Assembly: GCF_014203955.1 (NCBI RefSeq)
Contig: NZ_JACHKA010000001.1
Location: forward strand, 1,736,001-1,800,000
Direction of reading: 5' to 3'
Source: Sphingobium lignivorans
GTDB lineage: Bacteria; Pseudomonadota; Alphaproteobacteria; Sphingomonadales; Sphingomonadaceae
DNA: 64,000 bases
Part shown: positions 46,160 through 56,822 of the stretch, in pieces
How the letters are laid out: each line of letters starts with the position of its first letter
Numbering within the stretch: the stretch's first letter is position 1
Notes under the pieces: model-generated
What the model saw: the letters and a program-made list of their open reading frames with translations, nothing else
Database searches by the model: none
Told to the model about the DNA's origin: nothing
Translations under genes and position numbers: made by a program

Positions 46160-46445
46160 ATCGAGTCCTTCGCGAAGTAGGCGGCGGCTTTTTTTAGAAT
46201 GTCGCGCTCTGCCTTCAGCTTGGCCACTTCCCGGCGCAGACGGTCGATCTCCAACTGCTCCGGCTTCATCTGACCCTGCCCGGGAAGGCATGGCCAGGAT
46301 CAGCGGCCAACTCCTTTACCCATTTGCGCAGCAGGTTCTCGTGCACATCCAGATCGCGGGCCGCCTGCGCAACTGCCACACCGCGCTCACGGACCAACCT
46401 TACCGCCTCAAGCTTGAACTCGCGGCTGAACTTCCTTCGTTGCAT
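46156..46445 (-). pseudogene. IS3-family orfA, one-base deletion
   Basis: The N-terminal half MQRRKFSREFKLEAVRLVRE and ARDLDVHENLLRKWVKELAA is a typical HTH-containing orfA; it breaks after HAFPG, and the continuation (MKPEQLEIDRLRREVAKLKA, ERDILKKAAAYFAKDSI) is in another frame. Length 290 instead of a multiple of three fits loss of one C in the GGGCCAGGG-like site. If real it would impair OrfAB formation and transposition. Confidence 0.85.
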
Positions 46446-46654
46446 TGTGGGCCTCCGATAGGTGAAAACACCCTATCTCGGTGTCCACCAAACCGGCAGC
46501 AGGCCATATGACCTGCTTCCGTATGGCGCCAAACACTGATTTAGTTCGCACATGAGTGATATCGCCACGCGCTAGGACGAACTCGCGGAGACCTTCCTTG
46601 CCATGGCCCAACAGGCCTCAGTGCGCCGTGCTTCCGCGCTTATGAGGCTAAGTC

Positions 46655-47116
46655 CTAGTGGCTCGAATGATCGCTTTCCGCATCGTCTCCCGCTTTCTGG
46701 ATCACAGCGTCGGCAATCACCCGGTCGCCGTTGGAGAAAATGAAGGTGAAGCTCATCTTGCCCGCCTCCAGCGCCGTGGGATTGATGGACCAGAGCATGA
46801 TATGCTTGCCGCCCGGCGCCAGGCTGACGGTGGAGCGGGCAGGGATTTCCATATTCTCGATCCGGCGCATGGAGGCCATGCCATCCTGAGTCACGCTTTC
46901 GTGGATCTCGAGCCGGACCGCCTGCTCGGTCATCACGCCGCGCAGGACGATCGGCTCGTTGCCGGCGTGGATCTTGAAATAGGCCGCCGATGGAGCCTGC
47001 GGATTGGGGTTCAGCCGGACATAACCGCCATCCACATAGACCGCGGGCGGTGCCTCGCAGCCGGCCAGTGCCAGAGGCATCGCCATTGCCGCCATCGCCA
47101 AGAAGCCCGCGCGCAT
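46655..47116 (-). CDS. PCu(A)C-type copper chaperone lipoprotein
   Basis: A 153-residue protein with a lipoprotein signal peptide (MRAGFLAMAAMAMPLALAGC, lipobox ALAGC). The mature part has the PCu(A)C fold and copper ligands in LEIHESVTQDGMASMRRIEN and GGKHIMLWSINPTALEAGK, the H-x(n)-M...H-x-M pattern. Members deliver copper to the CuA site of cytochrome oxidase. The preferred start drops 14 residues. It is divergent from dnaK. Confidence 0.87.
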   Translation of the reverse strand: MRAGFLAMAAMAMPLALAGCEAPPAVYVDGGYVRLNPNPQAPSAAYFKIHAGNEPIVLRGVMTEQAVRLEIHESVTQDGMASMRRIENMEIPARSTVSLAPGGKHIMLWSINPTALEAGKMSFTFIFSNGDRVIADAVIQKAGDDAESDHSSH

Positions 47117-47174
47117 TCTCTCTCTCCTGCTGTCCCGACCCGTAACGCTGTGCTTCATCTATGCTGCGCCATGC

Positions 47175-47205
47175 CTTGTGCCAAGCGAAAGCCGCCCTAT
47201 ATCCG
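47175..47205 (+). promoter_or_regulatory. RpoH-type heat-shock promoter for dnaK
   Basis: CTTG at 47175-47178, a 17-base spacer and CCTATATCCG at 47196-47205, an exact match to the alphaproteobacterial RpoH consensus (CTTG-N17-CYTATNT). It lies 88 bases upstream of the dnaK ATG. Confidence 0.8.
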
Positions 47206-47292
47206 CCAGCGAAACACGGTTCCCGGGTCGGCGCCATGCGCGGCACGGGACGTGTAGACCGCTGAACACATTTGGGGTTGAAGAGGGCTGAT

Positions 47293-49200
<1,908 letters not shown>

Positions 49201-49212
49201 GAACGAAACATG

Positions 49213-49245
49213 GAACCGGCCGGCGCATATGATGCCGGCCGGTTC
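49213..49245 (+). promoter_or_regulatory. Stable 12-bp hairpin between dnaK and dnaJ
   Basis: GAACCGGCCGGC (49213-49224) and GCCGGCCGGTTC (49234-49245) pair perfectly across a nine-base loop. There is no U-run after it, so partial attenuation or mRNA stabilisation of dnaK is more likely than complete termination. Confidence 0.7.
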
Positions 49246-49268
49246 CTGACTTGGGGTCGCTTCGGGGC

Positions 49269-50411
49269 ATGAGTAGCGAAATCGATTATTACGAACTGCT
49301 CGAGGTCGAGCGGACGGCGGACGCGGGCACGCTCAAGGCCGCCTATCGCAAGATGGCGATGAAATATCACCCGGACCGTAACCCCGGGTGCCAGGACAGC
49401 GAAGCCAAGTTCAAGGCGATCAACGAAGCTTATGATTGCCTGAAGGACGACCAGAAGCGCGCGGCCTATGATCGCGTCGGCCATGAGGCCTATCGCCAGC
49501 ATATGGGCGGCGGGGGCGGCGGCGCCGGCGGATTTGGCGGCGGCGCGGGCTTCTCCGATTTCAGTGATATTTTCGACACGATCTTCGGCGGCGGTTTCGG
49601 CGGCGGCGGGCGTCAGCAGACACGGCGCGGTGCGGATCTGCGCTATGACCTGGAGATCAGCCTCGAAGACGCTTTCCACGGCCGCGAGACGACGATCAAC
49701 ATCGACGTGTCGGCGCAGTGCGATGCGTGCGACGGCAGTGGCGCGGAACCCGGCACGAGCGCCGAAACCTGCCCGACCTGCGCCGGCCACGGCAAGGTGC
49801 GCGCGCAGCAGGGCTTCTTCGTCATCGAGCGGACCTGCCCGAGCTGCCACGGCGCGGGCCAGCGCATCAAGTCACCCTGCCGCACCTGCCGTGGCGAAGG
49901 ACGCGTGGACAAGGCGCGCTCGCTCGACGTCAAGGTGCCGGCCGGCGTGGACGAAGGCACGCGCATCCGCCTTTCAGGGCAAGGCGAGGCAGGACCGCGC
50001 GGCGCACCGGCGGGCGACCTCTACATCTTCCTGCATGTGAAGCGGCACCCGATCTTCGAGCGGGAGGGCACGAACCTGTTCTGCCGCGTGCCGATCAGCT
50101 TCACCATGGCCGCGCTGGGCGGCGCGATCACCGTGCCAGGGCTCGATGGCGTCGAGCATGAAGTCAGGATCCCGGCCGGCATCCAGTCCGGCAAGCAGCT
50201 GCGCCAGCGCGGCGCGGGCATGCCCGTGCTCAACGGGCGCGGTCGCGGCGATCTCGTCATGCAGATCGAAGTCGAGACGCCGACGCGACTCTCTGCCCGC
50301 CAGAAGGAGCTGCTGGAGGAATTCCGCGCGACCGAGACGGGCGAGGAATGTCCGCAATCGAGCAGTTTCTTCAGCAAGATCAAGGAAGTCTGGAGCGACT
50401 TGACCGACTGA
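49269..50411 (+). CDS. dnaJ: Chaperone protein DnaJ (Hsp40)
   Basis: A 380-residue class A DnaJ. J domain with YHPDRNPG, a Gly/Phe-rich region around residues 80-115, and four zinc-finger repeats CDACDGSG, CPTCAGHG, CPSCHGAG and CRTCRGEG. The C-terminal substrate-binding domain follows. It stimulates DnaK ATPase. The start 49269 is used; the six extra residues of the longer frame have no ribosome site. It is downstream of dnaK, separated by a hairpin. Confidence 0.98.
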   Translation: MSSEIDYYELLEVERTADAGTLKAAYRKMAMKYHPDRNPGCQDSEAKFKAINEAYDCLKDDQKRAAYDRVGHEAYRQHMGGGGGGAGGFGGGAGFSDFSDIFDTIFGGGFGGGGRQQTRRGADLRYDLEISLEDAFHGRETTINIDVSAQCDACDGSGAEPGTSAETCPTCAGHGKVRAQQGFFVIERTCPSCHGAGQRIKSPCRTCRGEGRVDKARSLDVKVPAGVDEGTRIRLSGQGEAGPRGAPAGDLYIFLHVKRHPIFEREGTNLFCRVPISFTMAALGGAITVPGLDGVEHEVRIPAGIQSGKQLRQRGAGMPVLNGRGRGDLVMQIEVETPTRLSARQKELLEEFRATETGEECPQSSSFFSKIKEVWSDLTD

Positions 50412-50422
50412 TCGCAGCGTCG

Positions 50423-50454
50423 GCGCGGCATTGCCTTTCAGGGAGATGCCGCGC
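50423..50454. terminator. Putative terminator between dnaJ and the SDR gene
   Basis: GCGCGGCAT (50423-50431) and ATGCCGCGC (50446-50454) form a 9-bp perfect stem with a 14-base loop, between convergent genes. The U-run is poor, so termination strength is doubtful. Confidence 0.5.
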
Positions 50455-50498
50455 TGTCGTTCGATCACTGCGGCCAGGATCGGCGACCTTGAAGCGTT

Positions 50499-51227
50499 TT
50501 ATCGAGGCAGCGTGACCCGCGCGCCGTCGGGCGTGTCGCTCGCGACCAGATCGGCAATCGCCCGGCCCACGACATCCGGCGTCTTGAGCGTGGCCGGATC
50601 CTCGCCCGGATAGGCGCGGGCGCGCATGACCGTGCGGGTTGGGCCCGGGTCGACGATATGGGTGCGGATGGCGCTCACATTGCGCACTTCCTGTCCGTAA
50701 GCCGCGATGAGCACGTCCAGCGCGGCCTTAGATGCGCCATAAGCGCCCCAGTAAGCCCGGGGCGCGGCAGCGGCCACACCGGTCGACAGCCCGATGACAC
50801 GCGCGTCGCTGCTTGCCCGCAGCATCGGATCGAACGCGGCGATGAGTGCTTGGGGCACGGCGACGTTCAGGGTGAGCTGCCGTGCGAATTCCTTGGCGTC
50901 GATCGCGGGCACCGCCGCGAGCGTGCCGAGCGTGGCGGCATTGAGCACGAGGATATCGAGTGCCGGCCAGCGGCCGCTCACGGCCTGCGCCAGCCGACCG
51001 ATGCTCTCGCCGTCGGTGAGGTCCAGCGGCGCGATGGTCGCGCTGCCGCCCTCGGCATGGATGCGCTCTTCCACGGCTTCGAGGTCCTGCCCGGTGCGGG
51101 CGACCAGCACGACATGAGCGCCATCATGCGCCAGCGCGAGGGCCGTGGCAGCCCCGATGCCCCGGCTCGCGCCGGTCACAAGGGCGATCCGCCCGGCGAG
51201 GGGGCGGGTATCGGTCTGTTCTGTCAT
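50499..51227 (-). CDS. SDR family oxidoreductase
   Basis: A 242-residue short-chain dehydrogenase. Cofactor motif ALVTGASRGIGAATALALA, active site YWGAYGASKAALDVLIAAYG (Tyr-x3-Lys) and LVLNAATLGTLAAVPA are present. The substrate is unknown. The gene follows purF by 16 bases on the same strand, an arrangement shared by many alphaproteobacteria. Confidence 0.9.
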   Translation of the reverse strand: MTEQTDTRPLAGRIALVTGASRGIGAATALALAHDGAHVVLVARTGQDLEAVEERIHAEGGSATIAPLDLTDGESIGRLAQAVSGRWPALDILVLNAATLGTLAAVPAIDAKEFARQLTLNVAVPQALIAAFDPMLRASSDARVIGLSTGVAAAAPRAYWGAYGASKAALDVLIAAYGQEVRNVSAIRTHIVDPGPTRTVMRARAYPGEDPATLKTPDVVGRAIADLVASDTPDGARVTLPR

Positions 51228-51243
51228 GAAGATTCGCTCCGGT

Positions 51244-52707
51244 TCAGACCACGCGCTCGTGGAGCAGTTCGAGTTGGTCCACCTCGGCCTGATCGTCGAA
51301 ATCGGTCAGGGTCGTGGGATAATCGCCCGTGAAGCAGGCATCGCAATATTGCGGGCTCTCGCTGTTGCGATTGCTCTCGCCGATGGCGCGGTAAAGGCCC
51401 TCGATGGAGACGAAAGCAAGGCTCTCGGCATGAATGAAGGCGCACATCTGCGCCACGTCCATCTTGTGCGCCAGCAGCTTGCCGCGCTCGGGCGTGTCGA
51501 CGCCGTAGAAGCAGCTATGCCGCGTCGGCGGACTGGCGATGCGCATATGCACTTCCTTCGCGCCGGCCTCGCGCATCATCTGCACGATCTTGAGGCTCGT
51601 CGTGCCGCGGACGATGGAATCGTCGATCAACACGATCCGTTTGCCGTCGATCAAGGCCCTGTTCGCATTATGCTTTAGCTTGACGCCCAGATGCCGGACC
51701 TTGTCGCCCGGCTGGATGAAGGTGCGGCCGATATAATGCGAGCGGATGATGCCCAGTTCGAACGGGATGCCCGATTGCTGGGCATAGCCGATCGCGGCGG
51801 GCACGCCGCTGTCCGGCACGGGAATGACGAGATCCGCATTCACCGGGCTCTCGATGGCGAGCTGCGCGCCGATGCCCTTGCGGACCGAATAGACGCTGTT
51901 GCCGTCCATGATGGAATCGGGACGCGAGAAATAGACATGCTCGAAGATGCAGGGGCGCGGTCGCAGCGAATCCCCGAAGGGTCGGTGCGAGCGGATTTCG
52001 CCGCCCTGCGCCACCACGATCAGTTCGCCCGGCTCGACCTGGCGAATGAACTCGGCGCCGACCACATCGAACGCCACGGTCTCGGACGCAAAGATGATTG
52101 CCTCGCCCAGCCGGCCCATGACCAGCGGACGGATGCCCAGCGGATCGCGGCAGGCGATCAGCCCCTCGCGGGTGAGGCAGATGAGCGAATAGGCGCCTTC
52201 GACCTGCTTCAGGGCATCGATGAAGCGATCGAGCAGCGTGCGGTAGCGCGACTTGGCGAGAAGGTGGATGATGACTTCCGTGTCGCTGGTCGACTGGAAG
52301 ATGGCGCCTTCGCGCACCAGCCGCTTGCGCAGGTTCATCGCATTGGAGATGTTGCCATTGTGGGCAATGGCAAAGCCGCCCGACGCCAGCTCGGCATAGA
52401 GCGGCTGCACATTGCGCAGGGCCGTCTCGCCAGTGGTGGAATATCGCACATGGCCGCAGGCAACACCCCCGGCCAACTTGCGGATGATCTCGTCATTGTC
52501 GAAATTGCCGGCGACATGGCCCATGGCCCGGTGCGTGTGGAACTCGAAGCCGTCCCAGCTTGTGATGCCGGCGGCTTCCTGCCCGCGGTGCTGGAGGGCG
52601 TGAAGCCCCAGCGCGACCATGGCGGAAGCGCCTTCAGCGCCATGAACACCGAAGATGCCGCACTCCTCGCGCAGCTTGTCGTCGTCGAACGGATGGGTGG
52701 TCAGCAT
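51244..52707 (-). CDS. purF: Amidophosphoribosyltransferase
   Basis: A 487-residue enzyme of purine synthesis that makes phosphoribosylamine from PRPP and glutamine. The glutamine amidotransferase nucleophile is the Cys in LREECGIFGVHG, about residue 14, after which the propeptide is removed. The PRPP-binding loop is RIVLIDDSIVRGTTSLKIVQ, and GLHALQHRGQEAAGI is conserved. ATG 52707 gives the normal propeptide; the upstream in-frame residues are spacer. It is divergent from ccmC, 265 bases apart. Confidence 0.97.
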   Translation of the reverse strand: MLTTHPFDDDKLREECGIFGVHGAEGASAMVALGLHALQHRGQEAAGITSWDGFEFHTHRAMGHVAGNFDNDEIIRKLAGGVACGHVRYSTTGETALRNVQPLYAELASGGFAIAHNGNISNAMNLRKRLVREGAIFQSTSDTEVIIHLLAKSRYRTLLDRFIDALKQVEGAYSLICLTREGLIACRDPLGIRPLVMGRLGEAIIFASETVAFDVVGAEFIRQVEPGELIVVAQGGEIRSHRPFGDSLRPRPCIFEHVYFSRPDSIMDGNSVYSVRKGIGAQLAIESPVNADLVIPVPDSGVPAAIGYAQQSGIPFELGIIRSHYIGRTFIQPGDKVRHLGVKLKHNANRALIDGKRIVLIDDSIVRGTTSLKIVQMMREAGAKEVHMRIASPPTRHSCFYGVDTPERGKLLAHKMDVAQMCAFIHAESLAFVSIEGLYRAIGESNRNSESPQYCDACFTGDYPTTLTDFDDQAEVDQLELLHERVV

Positions 52708-52972
52708 GGGGGTACTCGTTGCCAACGGGAGAGGCCGCGGCGGCGCGACTCTCTTCGAACGGCCATATAGGGAGCATGGAGCCCTTTGTCGCCCCATTGT
52801 AATAAAATAATGCAGCCGATCCGTGCGGATACGCGTCGAGCCGGGCCATTTACGGCGCGGGAAGCAGCGTTTCCGGGAGCTGGTGGCCCGGCCGCTGACC
52901 ACGGATCTCGTTTGAACCGAAACCGGCGCGGACGCTCTGGCCAGCCCGCACCGACCATTCTAAAGGGGCCGG

Positions 52973-53698
52973 ATGCACGCCTTCGCCAACCCACGCCGAT
53001 TCCTGGCCATCGCGATGCCCCTGACGCCCTGGTGCTTCTGGGGCGGGATCGCGTTGATCCTCGCCGGATGCTGGGCCGGCCTGTTCCAGGCTCCGGCGGA
53101 CTATCTGCAGGGCGAGAGCTTCCGCATCATCTATATCCATGTGCCCACCGCCTGGCTGGGCATGGGCGGCTGGAGCGGCATGACCATCGCGGCGATCATG
53201 CAGCTGGTCTGGCGGCACCCGCTCGCCGGGGTCGCCGGACGGGCCATCGCCGTGCCGGGGGCCGTGGCGACGGCGCTGTGCCTTGCCACCGGATCGATCT
53301 GGGGCCGGCCGACCTGGGGAACATGGTGGGAATGGGACGGACGCATGACCTCCATGCTCCTGCTGCTCTTTCTCTATATCGGCTATATCGCTCTGGCCCG
53401 ATCCAGCGCGGATCGCGGCGATGCGGGCGGGGTGAGCCGGGTCACGGCCATCTATGCGCTGGTCGGCGCGCTCAACCTGCCGATCATCCATTATTCGGTG
53501 GTCTGGTGGAACAGCCTGCATCAGGGGCGGAGCATCACTCTGTCCGGCAGCAGCATTGCAGGTTCGATGCTCTGGCCGCTGGGCCTGACAGTGCTCGGCT
53601 TCACGGCCTGGTTCGCGGCGATCGTGCTGCTGCGCATGCGCGCGATCCTCGCCGAGAACCGCATAGAGGCGCGGCTGCGCCGCATGTCCCGGAGTTGA
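52973..53698 (+). CDS. ccmC: Heme exporter protein CcmC
   Basis: A 241-residue membrane protein with six hydrophobic segments. The heme-handling WWD motif is WGRPTWGTWWEWDGRMTSML, with the flanking His residues IIYIHVPTAWLGMGGWSG and NLPIIHYSVVWWNSLHQG. CcmC loads heme onto CcmE in the periplasm during c-type cytochrome assembly. It is the first gene of a cluster that runs to ccmI. ccmA and ccmB are not present next to it. Confidence 0.96.
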   Translation: MHAFANPRRFLAIAMPLTPWCFWGGIALILAGCWAGLFQAPADYLQGESFRIIYIHVPTAWLGMGGWSGMTIAAIMQLVWRHPLAGVAGRAIAVPGAVATALCLATGSIWGRPTWGTWWEWDGRMTSMLLLLFLYIGYIALARSSADRGDAGGVSRVTAIYALVGALNLPIIHYSVVWWNSLHQGRSITLSGSSIAGSMLWPLGLTVLGFTAWFAAIVLLRMRAILAENRIEARLRRMSRS

Positions 53699-53702
53699 CG
53701 GC

Positions 53703-53837
53703 ATGAATCCCTGGCCTTTCATCATCGCCGCTTATGGGCTGACGGCGCTAGCCCTCATCGGCACCAGCCTCTGGGCGTGGCTGTCCGCGCGCCGGCTCGA
53801 AGCCCGGGCCGCGCAGCTCTCGGGACGGGGAGAATAG
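53703..53837 (+). CDS. ccmD: Heme exporter protein CcmD
   Basis: A 44-residue membrane protein: MNPWPFIIAAYGLTALALIG, then a basic tail SARRLEARAAQLSGRGE. The single helix plus a positively charged C-terminus and position between ccmC and ccmE are diagnostic. CcmD helps release holo-CcmE from CcmC. ATG 53703 is five bases past the ccmC stop. Confidence 0.88.
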   Translation: MNPWPFIIAAYGLTALALIGTSLWAWLSARRLEARAAQLSGRGE

Positions 53838-53839
53838 CC

Positions 53840-54349
53840 ATGGTCGCGATCGCATCGAACCGGCGCGGGCCGAAACGCAAGCATCAGCGGTTGGTGCTGG
53901 TGCTGCTGGCGCTTGCCGCCATGGTCGCCGGCGTGCTGCTGGCGATGTCCGCGCTGCGCGACCAGGCGGCTTATTTCTATACCCCGGCCGAGGCCCGCGC
54001 CGCCACGGTCGAGCCCGGCAAGGCGATCCGGCTGGGCGGCATGGTCGAGGCCGGCAGCCTGCAGCGCGACAAGGACGGCGTGACCGTCCACTTCAGGCTG
54101 ACGGACGGAGAGGCGAGCGTGCCGGCCACGTTCAGCGGAATCACGCCCGAACTGTTCCGCGAGGGCTCCGGCGCAGTGGCGGAAGGCGCGTTCGATGCGC
54201 AGGGCGTGTTCCGCGCCACCAACATCCTCGCCAAGCATGACGAACGCTACATGCCGCGCGAGATGGAAGGCATCAGCTACAATCCCGAAACCCATGAGGC
54301 GAAGGCCGACAGTGCGGCCGCCGGCAAGGGCGACGCGGGCCAGCCATGA
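53840..54349 (+). CDS. ccmE: Cytochrome c maturation protein CcmE (heme chaperone)
   Basis: A 169-residue periplasmic protein with an N-terminal membrane anchor (VLVLLALAAMVAGVLLAMSA) and the heme-binding His in ILAKHDERYMPREME, the AKHDE-x-Y-M-P motif. CcmE carries heme covalently from CcmC to CcmF. The start at 53840 is two bases past the ccmD stop. The C-terminus overlaps the ccmF start by four bases. Confidence 0.95.
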   Translation: MVAIASNRRGPKRKHQRLVLVLLALAAMVAGVLLAMSALRDQAAYFYTPAEARAATVEPGKAIRLGGMVEAGSLQRDKDGVTVHFRLTDGEASVPATFSGITPELFREGSGAVAEGAFDAQGVFRATNILAKHDERYMPREMEGISYNPETHEAKADSAAAGKGDAGQP

Positions 54350-56280
54350 TCGCCGAGACGGGCCTTGCCGCACTGTGGCTCGCGGCCACGCTGGCGGGCG
54401 TGCAGCTGCTGCTGGCCTGGGCCGTGGTGGCGCGGGGCAATGAGGATGCGCGCCGACTGATCCGGCCCGTCGCGGTGGCGCAGGGCGTGCTCGCCTGCCT
54501 CGCCATGGCGTTGCTCATCATCCTGTTCCTGCGGTCCGACATGTCGGTCTATCTGGTGGCGGCGAACAGCCACTCGATGAAGCCGTTCATCTACAAGTTC
54601 GCCGGCGCCTGGGGGAATCACGAGGGCTCGATGCTGCTCTGGGTCGCGGTGATGAGCGCCTCCGGGGCGGCGGTGGCGCTGTTCGAGCGCGCGCTCGACC
54701 GGGCCACCCATTATGCCACGCTCGGCGCGCAGGCGGCGATCAGCCTTGGCTTCTATGCCTTCCTGCTGCTGGCCTCCAATCCCTTCACGCGGCTCGATCC
54801 GCCAGCCGTGCAAGGGCAGGGGCTCAATCCGCTGTTGCAGGACCCCGGCCTCGCTTTCCATCCGCCGACGCTCTATTTCGGCTATGTCGGGCTCTCGGTG
54901 GCGTTCTCCTTCGCGGTGGGCGCGCTGCTGACGCATCAGGTCAATGCCCGTTTCGCCCGTGCCGTCCGGCCCTGGGTGCTGGGCGCCTGGGTGCTGCTGA
55001 CCTTCGGCATCACGGCCGGCTCCTACTGGGCCTATTATGAGCTGGGCTGGGGCGGCTGGTGGTTCTGGGATCCCGTCGAGAATGCCTCGCTCATGCCCTG
55101 GCTGGCGGCGACGGCGCTGCTCCACAGCGCTTCCGTGCTGGCCGCGCGCGATGCGTTGCGTGCGTGGACGGTCATGCTCTCGGTGGTGGCCTTCGCCATG
55201 TCCATGATCGGCACCTTCCTCGTGCGGTCGGGCATCCTGACGAGCGTTCACGCCTTTGCCGTCGATCCGACACGGGGAAGCTTCATTCTCGCGCTGCTCG
55301 GCCTTTACATCGGCGGCGCGCTCGTCCTGTTCGCGCTGCGCGTCCACACGGTGAACGAAGGCGCGCGGTTCGAGCCGGTCAGTCGGGAATCGGCGCTGGT
55401 GGTCAACAACCTGCTGCTGTGCGTGATTCTCGGCCTCGTGCTGGTCGGCACGCTCTATCCGTTGCTGACCGAGATGATGGGCGTGCGGGTCTCGGTCGGC
55501 CCGCCTTATTTCAATGCGGTGATCGGTCCGGTCGCGCTGTTGCTGATGGCGCTGCTGGTGGTGGGGCCACTGCTCCGCTGGCGGCGGGACGATGCCGGCG
55601 CGGTGCTGCGGCGCGCCCTTCCGGCAGTCGGCCTGGGCGTGCTGGCGCTGATCGCGGCGGTCGCGCTGCCATCTCCGACGATCGACTGGCTGCCGACGCT
55701 CGGGCTCGGCCTGGCGGCCGCCGTTGGCCTCGCCAGCCTGGCACCGCTCTGGAAACGCAACCTGCTGCGCACGCCGCTTTTCACTTATGGCATGGTGATC
55801 GCGCATCTGGGGTGCGCGGTGAGCCTTGCCGGCATGGCGAGCGAAAGCGCCTTTTCCGTCGAGCGGCTCGCCGCCGCCAAACCGGGAGACCGTTTCGAGA
55901 TCGCGGGCCAGACCGTGCGGTTCGACAGCGTGATGCCGGTCGCCGGGCCGAACTGGACCGCCATGGAGGCCACGCTGACGGTGAGCCGTGGCAACCGGGT
56001 GATCGGCGTCGCGCGTCCGCAGGCCCGCTTCTTCGCCGATCCGCCCACACCCACCAACGAATCCGTGCAGATGACGCGCTGGAACGGCCAGCTCTACCTC
56101 GTGCTCGGCGAGCAGTTGGAGGACGGGCGCTGGCAATTGCGCATCTGGTGGAAGCCGTTCGTCACGCTGATCTGGGCCGGCGGCGGGATGATCGCGCTGG
56201 GCGGCCTGCTCGCGCTTATCGGCCGTGTCCGCCGCGAGCGCAGGCAGGGGCGGGCGCAGGCCCGGGAGGTGCCGGCATGA
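54346..56280 (+). CDS. ccmF: Cytochrome c heme lyase subunit CcmF
   Basis: A 644-residue membrane protein with about 13-15 hydrophobic segments and the WWD motif GGWWFWDPVENASLMPWLAA, plus heme-iron His motifs such as VYLVAANSHSMKPFIYKFAG. CcmF with CcmH joins heme from CcmE to apocytochrome c. It overlaps ccmE and ccmG by four bases on either side (ATGA). Confidence 0.96.
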   Translation: MIAETGLAALWLAATLAGVQLLLAWAVVARGNEDARRLIRPVAVAQGVLACLAMALLIILFLRSDMSVYLVAANSHSMKPFIYKFAGAWGNHEGSMLLWVAVMSASGAAVALFERALDRATHYATLGAQAAISLGFYAFLLLASNPFTRLDPPAVQGQGLNPLLQDPGLAFHPPTLYFGYVGLSVAFSFAVGALLTHQVNARFARAVRPWVLGAWVLLTFGITAGSYWAYYELGWGGWWFWDPVENASLMPWLAATALLHSASVLAARDALRAWTVMLSVVAFAMSMIGTFLVRSGILTSVHAFAVDPTRGSFILALLGLYIGGALVLFALRVHTVNEGARFEPVSRESALVVNNLLLCVILGLVLVGTLYPLLTEMMGVRVSVGPPYFNAVIGPVALLLMALLVVGPLLRWRRDDAGAVLRRALPAVGLGVLALIAAVALPSPTIDWLPTLGLGLAAAVGLASLAPLWKRNLLRTPLFTYGMVIAHLGCAVSLAGMASESAFSVERLAAAKPGDRFEIAGQTVRFDSVMPVAGPNWTAMEATLTVSRGNRVIGVARPQARFFADPPTPTNESVQMTRWNGQLYLVLGEQLEDGRWQLRIWWKPFVTLIWAGGGMIALGGLLALIGRVRRERRQGRAQAREVPA

Positions 56281-56822
56281 AGAAGGCGATGAAGCGCTCC
56301 CTCATCCTCTGGATCCCGCTGGGCGGCTACCTCATTTTCCTGATCGTCGCCTCGCTGGGCCTCAATCGCGAGCAGCAGACAGTCATCCAGTCGCGCATGA
56401 TCGGCAAGCCGGTGCCGGTCATCGACCTGCCCGAGGCATCCTCGAGCCATCCCGCCTTCTCGACCGGCGACATGGCGGACGGCAAGCCGCGTCTGCTCAA
56501 CATCTTCGCGAGCTGGTGCGTGCCATGCGCGGCCGAGGCGCCGCAGCTCCTGCAGCTCGCCCAGCGCGGCGTGCGGATCGACGCGGTGGCGATCCGCGAC
56601 GCGCGGCCCGACGTCGACGCTTTCCTGAAGCGCCATGGCGATCCCTTCCAGCGCATCGGGCTGGATGCCCGCAGTGCCCTGCAATTCCATCTCGGCTCCT
56701 CGGGCGTGCCCGAGACCTTCGTGATCGATGGCAAGGGCATCATCCGCTACCAGCATATCGGCTATATCGGCCCGCAGGACATGGAGACGATCCTGCAGAA
56801 GCTGAAGGATGCGGAATCATGA
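56277..56822 (+). CDS. ccmG: Thiol:disulfide interchange protein CcmG/DsbE
   Basis: A 181-residue membrane-anchored thioredoxin. After an N-terminal helix (LILWIPLGGYLIFLIVASLG) the active site is ASWCVPCAAEAPQLLQLAQR, and the cis-proline is in SSGVPETFVIDGKGI. CcmG reduces apocytochrome or CcmH disulfides. It overlaps ccmF and ccmH by four bases. Confidence 0.94.
   Translation: MKKAMKRSLILWIPLGGYLIFLIVASLGLNREQQTVIQSRMIGKPVPVIDLPEASSSHPAFSTGDMADGKPRLLNIFASWCVPCAAEAPQLLQLAQRGVRIDAVAIRDARPDVDAFLKRHGDPFQRIGLDARSALQFHLGSSGVPETFVIDGKGIIRYQHIGYIGPQDMETILQKLKDAES

Larger units (their letters stand above)
45264..46501. mobile_element. IS3-family insertion sequence (1238 bp)
   Basis: The ends are near-perfect inverted repeats of about 30 bp beginning TGCTGCCGGTTTGG at both 45264 and, on the complement, 46501. 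A four-base direct repeat GGCC flanks the element (45260-45263 and 46502-46505), as expected for a target duplication. It encodes orfA and orfB on the minus strand with a slippery A7 run between them. The orfA frame is broken by one base. Confidence 0.93.

Noticed and set aside
54277..56136. A 619-residue minus-strand frame opposite ccmF
   Set aside because: An antisense shadow with charged low-complexity composition.
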